Source of the DNA: Minicystis rosea
GTDB lineage: Bacteria > Myxococcota_A > Polyangia > Polyangiales > Polyangiaceae
Reading direction: 5' to 3'
Length of the DNA stretch: 64,000 bases
Assembly: GCA_001931535.1 (NCBI GenBank)
Contig: CP016211.1
Span: 5,191,573-5,255,572 of the forward strand
Under the pieces are notes generated by a model. The model was not told the origin of the DNA and made no database searches. It saw only the letters and a list, made by a program, of their open reading frames with translations. Made by a program: the position numbers and the translations under genes. Below are positions 61,613 through 64,000 of the stretch, piece after piece (position 1 is the first letter of the stretch; each line of letters starts with the position of its first letter).

Positions 61613-62518
61613 TCAGCGTCGTCCGACGGCGAACGGTGTCCCGGCGATCTGCTCTTCGACGAAGGCAACGAACGCCTTCGCCGCCGGGCTCGCACGCCGC
61701 CCGCCCGGCAGCACGGCCCAGAGCACCACCGGCGGCAGGCTCCAGTCGGCCAGAACCTCTTCGACCCGGCCGTCGGCGAGCTCGGAGCCGAGCACCCACT
61801 CGGTCACGATGCCGATGCCTAGTCCGGCGACGATGGCAGCGCGCAGCCCTTCGAGCGCGTTCACCCGCATTCGAGCGCGCACGACGACCGACTGTGTCTG
61901 GCCACGGCGCGTGAACGTCAGCTGCTCGCCCCCCTCGCGAAGGGAGAATACCAGCGCCGGGTGAACCCGCAGATCCTGCGGTTGGAGCGGGACGCCGTGC
62001 TTCTCCAGATACGCCGCCGAAGCCACCACCATCCGGCGCGACGCCCCGATACGGCGGGCCAGAAGCTCCGAGTTGGCTTGCTTCCCCATGCGAAACGCCA
62101 CCTCGACCCCCTGCTCGACGAGGCCGACGTCCTCATCGTCGAGGAGGAGGTCAAGCTCGATGTCGGGGTGTTCAGCGTAAAAGGCGCCGAGCTTGGGGAT
62201 GACGTGGCGCCGCATGAAGGCAATGGTGCCGCTGATACGCAGGCGGCCCGAGATCGCGCTGGGCCCGCGCGCCACGCGCTCCGCGAGGTCGGCCGACTCC
62301 AGCGCGCGCACCGCGTGCTCGTAAAAGCGCTTGCCAGCTTCGGTCGGGGAGAGCCCCCGCGTCGACCGCAAGAAGAGCTCGACCTCGAGATGCTCCTCGA
62401 GCTGGGCCACGAGGCGCGAGACCGCGGGCTGCCCAGTGCGCAGGCGCTTGGCCGCCGCGCTGAACGAGCCCGTCTCGTAGACGCGCGCGAACGCCTGCAT
62501 CGCAGCGAACAAGTCCAC
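61613..62518 (-). CDS. LysR-family transcriptional regulator
   Basis: A GTG at 62518 (VDLFAAMQAFARVYETGSF) with GAGGAG upstream gives 301 residues, the LysR norm. The N-terminal helix-turn-helix reads FSAAAKRLRTGQPAVSRLVAQLEEHLEVELFLRS. The effector domain follows (GRLRISGTIAFMRRHVIPKL, GIGIVTEWVLG). It lies 45 bases downstream of the SDR gene on the same strand, an unusual co-directional arrangement for LysR, so it may autoregulate with that gene. Ligand unknown. Confidence 0.93.
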   Translation of the reverse strand: MDLFAAMQAFARVYETGSFSAAAKRLRTGQPAVSRLVAQLEEHLEVELFLRSTRGLSPTEAGKRFYEHAVRALESADLAERVARGPSAISGRLRISGTIAFMRRHVIPKLGAFYAEHPDIELDLLLDDEDVGLVEQGVEVAFRMGKQANSELLARRIGASRRMVVASAAYLEKHGVPLQPQDLRVHPALVFSLREGGEQLTFTRRGQTQSVVVRARMRVNALEGLRAAIVAGLGIGIVTEWVLGSELADGRVEEVLADWSLPPVVLWAVLPGGRRASPAAKAFVAFVEEQIAGTPFAVGRR

Positions 62519-62563
62519 GCCCTTGCTCCTCGCGGCAAGGCGTACCGCAGGGGGCACGGGAGT

Positions 62564-63313
62564 TCAAACCTGGGCGGCGCCACCGTCGACGGGGAGGTCG
62601 ATCCCGGTCACGTAGCTGCTGTCGTCCGACGCGAGGAAGAGGACCGCGGTCGCGATCTCCTCCGGTCGCCCGGCGCGCCCGAGCGGCGTCTGCTCTCCAT
62701 GCGTCTTCCAGTACTCGTCGCTCTGCTCCTGCGTCAGGCCGGCCGACAGGAGCACCGGCGTCACGATGTGGCCGGGGCTCAGCGTGTTCACCCGGATCTT
62801 GCGGGGCGCGAGATCCGTCGTCCACGTCCGCGCGAACGAGCGGATGGCTGCCTTGGTCGCCGAGTAGACACTGAACGACGGCATCCCCTTCGTCCCCGCA
62901 ATCGACGAGTTGACGATGATCGAGCCGCCGTCCTCCATGATCGGAAGCAGCGTTTGCACCGAAAAGAACGTCCCTTTCAGGTTCGTGTCGACCGTTTTGT
63001 CAAAGTCCTCTTCGCGGACTTTGCCGAACGGTCCCAGCACGCCGCCGCCTGCGTTGGCGAAGACGATGTGCACGCGCCCGAACTCCTGCTCCACGAAATC
63101 GCGCAGCTTGCTCGCGTCGTCGAGATTGGCAATGTCGGCGCGGAAGCCGCGGATCGACCCGCCGATGGACTTCACCGCCTCGTCGAGCTCCTTCTGCCGG
63201 CGTCCCGTGATGACGACCTGCGCCCCCTCCTGGACGAACAGGCGTGCCGTCGCCAGACCCATTCCGCTGTTTCCGCCGGTGATGACGGCGACCTTCCCCG
63301 TGAGCTTGCCCAT
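62564..63313 (-). CDS. Short-chain dehydrogenase/reductase
   Basis: The 249-residue protein has all classical SDR marks: the cofactor motif TGGNSGMG (12-19), NAGG (87-90), Asn111, Ser137, Tyr150 and Lys154 (YSATK), and the C-terminal VTGIDLPVDGG. Arg residues after the second strand (TGRRQKE) suggest a preference for NADPH. It is a cytosolic oxidoreductase of unknown substrate, of the type often annotated as glucose 1-dehydrogenase or 3-oxoacyl-ACP reductase. It is transcribed with the LysR gene behind it. Confidence 0.93.
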   Translation of the reverse strand: MGKLTGKVAVITGGNSGMGLATARLFVQEGAQVVITGRRQKELDEAVKSIGGSIRGFRADIANLDDASKLRDFVEQEFGRVHIVFANAGGGVLGPFGKVREEDFDKTVDTNLKGTFFSVQTLLPIMEDGGSIIVNSSIAGTKGMPSFSVYSATKAAIRSFARTWTTDLAPRKIRVNTLSPGHIVTPVLLSAGLTQEQSDEYWKTHGEQTPLGRAGRPEEIATAVLFLASDDSSYVTGIDLPVDGGAAQV

Positions 63314-63695
63314 GATCGATCTCCTTCTCGCGAGCGACGTGGCTCGGTTGCCGAGAGAAGGTGTGCTTCCGGGAGCGGCGGAGGTAGGCGTGCGATCGCA
63401 TGGGTCCTATGCGGATTGTTGGGGATCGGGTCACGGCCGCAGCGAGCTGGCGCGGCCGTCAGGGCCTGCGACCCACCACGTCTGGCGCCGCGTCACATCC
63501 TCCAGATCGCCTCAGATCAAGGGCTGGGGTGATGTTCCTTCGCGGTCGGTGATTTAGGGTGTCGACACGACACGATTCGTCGTCAACGGCGGGCCAAACG
63601 ATCGTGGAGCGCGCGGCGTCCAGCCCTCGCCGGGCGGCGCGGGCGCGAGGAGCCGCGTTCCGTGGAGCAGCCACACATGGTCTATGCTCTACGCC
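63314..63695. other. 380-bp region between divergent SDR and radical SAM genes
   Basis: It should hold promoters for both genes. I see no convincing hairpin or repeat beyond GTCGACACGACACGATTCG around 63560, a weak direct repeat. Confidence 0.5.
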
Positions 63696-64000
63696 ATGGC
63701 GTCTCGACTCACGCTCGTCCTGACGCACGCCTGCAACCTCGCTTGCTCCTACTGCTACATGGGCGAGCACCACGCCGCCTCCATGCCAAGCGAGGTCGCG
63801 TCGCGTGCGCTCGATCTCGCGCTCTCGCGGGCCGGAGAGCACCTGACGCTCGGCTTCTTCGGAGGCGAGCCGCTCTGCGCCTGGGACATGCTCGTCGACG
63901 TCGCCTCGGAGGCGCGCTCCCGCGCCGCGTCGCGAGGCGTCGGGCTCGCGCTCCAGGTGACCACGAACGCGACGCTCCTCACGCCGGCACGGGCCGCCCG
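63696..64000 (+). CDS. Radical SAM protein, N-terminal part (cut by window end)
   Basis: The ATG at 63696 begins MASRLTLVLTHACNLACSYCYMGEHH, with the canonical CxxxCxxC cluster site at Cys13, Cys17 and Cys20. GFFGGEPLCAW follows about 35 residues later, the GGE motif that binds the SAM amino group, and the frame is open to the last base. The layout matches SPASM-type enzymes such as sulfatase or peptide maturases. The C-terminus, which would decide the class, lies outside the window. Confidence 0.85.
   Translation, partial: MASRLTLVLTHACNLACSYCYMGEHHAASMPSEVASRALDLALSRAGEHLTLGFFGGEPLCAWDMLVDVASEARSRAASRGVGLALQVTTNATLLTPARAA

Overview
The window looks like chromosomal DNA of a predatory or saprophytic myxobacterium, probably Polyangiales (Sorangium/Polyangium-like). 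This rests on high G+C, a serine/threonine kinase of the HRDVSPQN type, many secreted lipoproteins with long serine linkers, paired fibro-slime proteins, tandem VgrGs beside an Rhs toxin, and K/A/P-rich histone-like DNA-binding proteins. I ran no searches; assignments come from motifs read by eye.

Region 1 (1-11.5 kb) is a carbohydrate locus. A beta-helix glycosidase tail resembling family GH87 ends at 529 on the plus strand. Facing it on the minus strand, in transcription order, are a Ser/Thr kinase with a C-terminal sugar-sensor domain, a solute-binding protein fused to an ABC permease, a second permease, a GntR-type regulator with a LacI-like sensor, an ABC ATPase and a GH31 alpha-glucosidase. 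The sensor domains of the kinase and the regulator are close paralogues. One ligand, probably an alpha-glucan oligosaccharide, may therefore be read by both a transcription factor and a cytosolic kinase. This is the most novel feature of the window.

Region 2 (11.5-31.4 kb) holds surface lipoproteins (CBM3, two fibro-slime proteins, a nearly identical duplicated lipoprotein, a poly-Ser/Cys-rich protein, a CAP-like protein, a ferritin-like protein), an FmdB/radical SAM pair and a sigma factor overlapping a GDSL esterase gene. It also has a nucleotidyltransferase-like gene followed by a small release-factor homologue. That homologue is interrupted by a CTT-TGA-C sequence like the prfB programmed frameshift site. 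Two ATP-grasp enzymes with an alpha/beta hydrolase and a PfkB kinase complete the region. A three-copy hairpin array with a 42-bp period lies at 31.34-31.45 kb.

Region 3 (31.4-50.2 kb) is a type VI secretion cargo island: three tandem VgrGs, an LPF-repeat protein, and an Rhs toxin with a PAAR-like N-terminus and a candidate His/Cys protease tip. A partner gene is translationally coupled to the Rhs gene. An IS1182-like element has inserted between the partner and the LPF gene, which were about 6 bp apart before.

Region 4 (50.2-64 kb) mixes lipoproteins, a beta-propeller protein, a TPR protein, a metallopeptidase, an SDR/LysR pair and the start of a radical SAM gene. It carries several decayed fragments: a transposase, an M23 peptidase and an MmcB-like nuclease.
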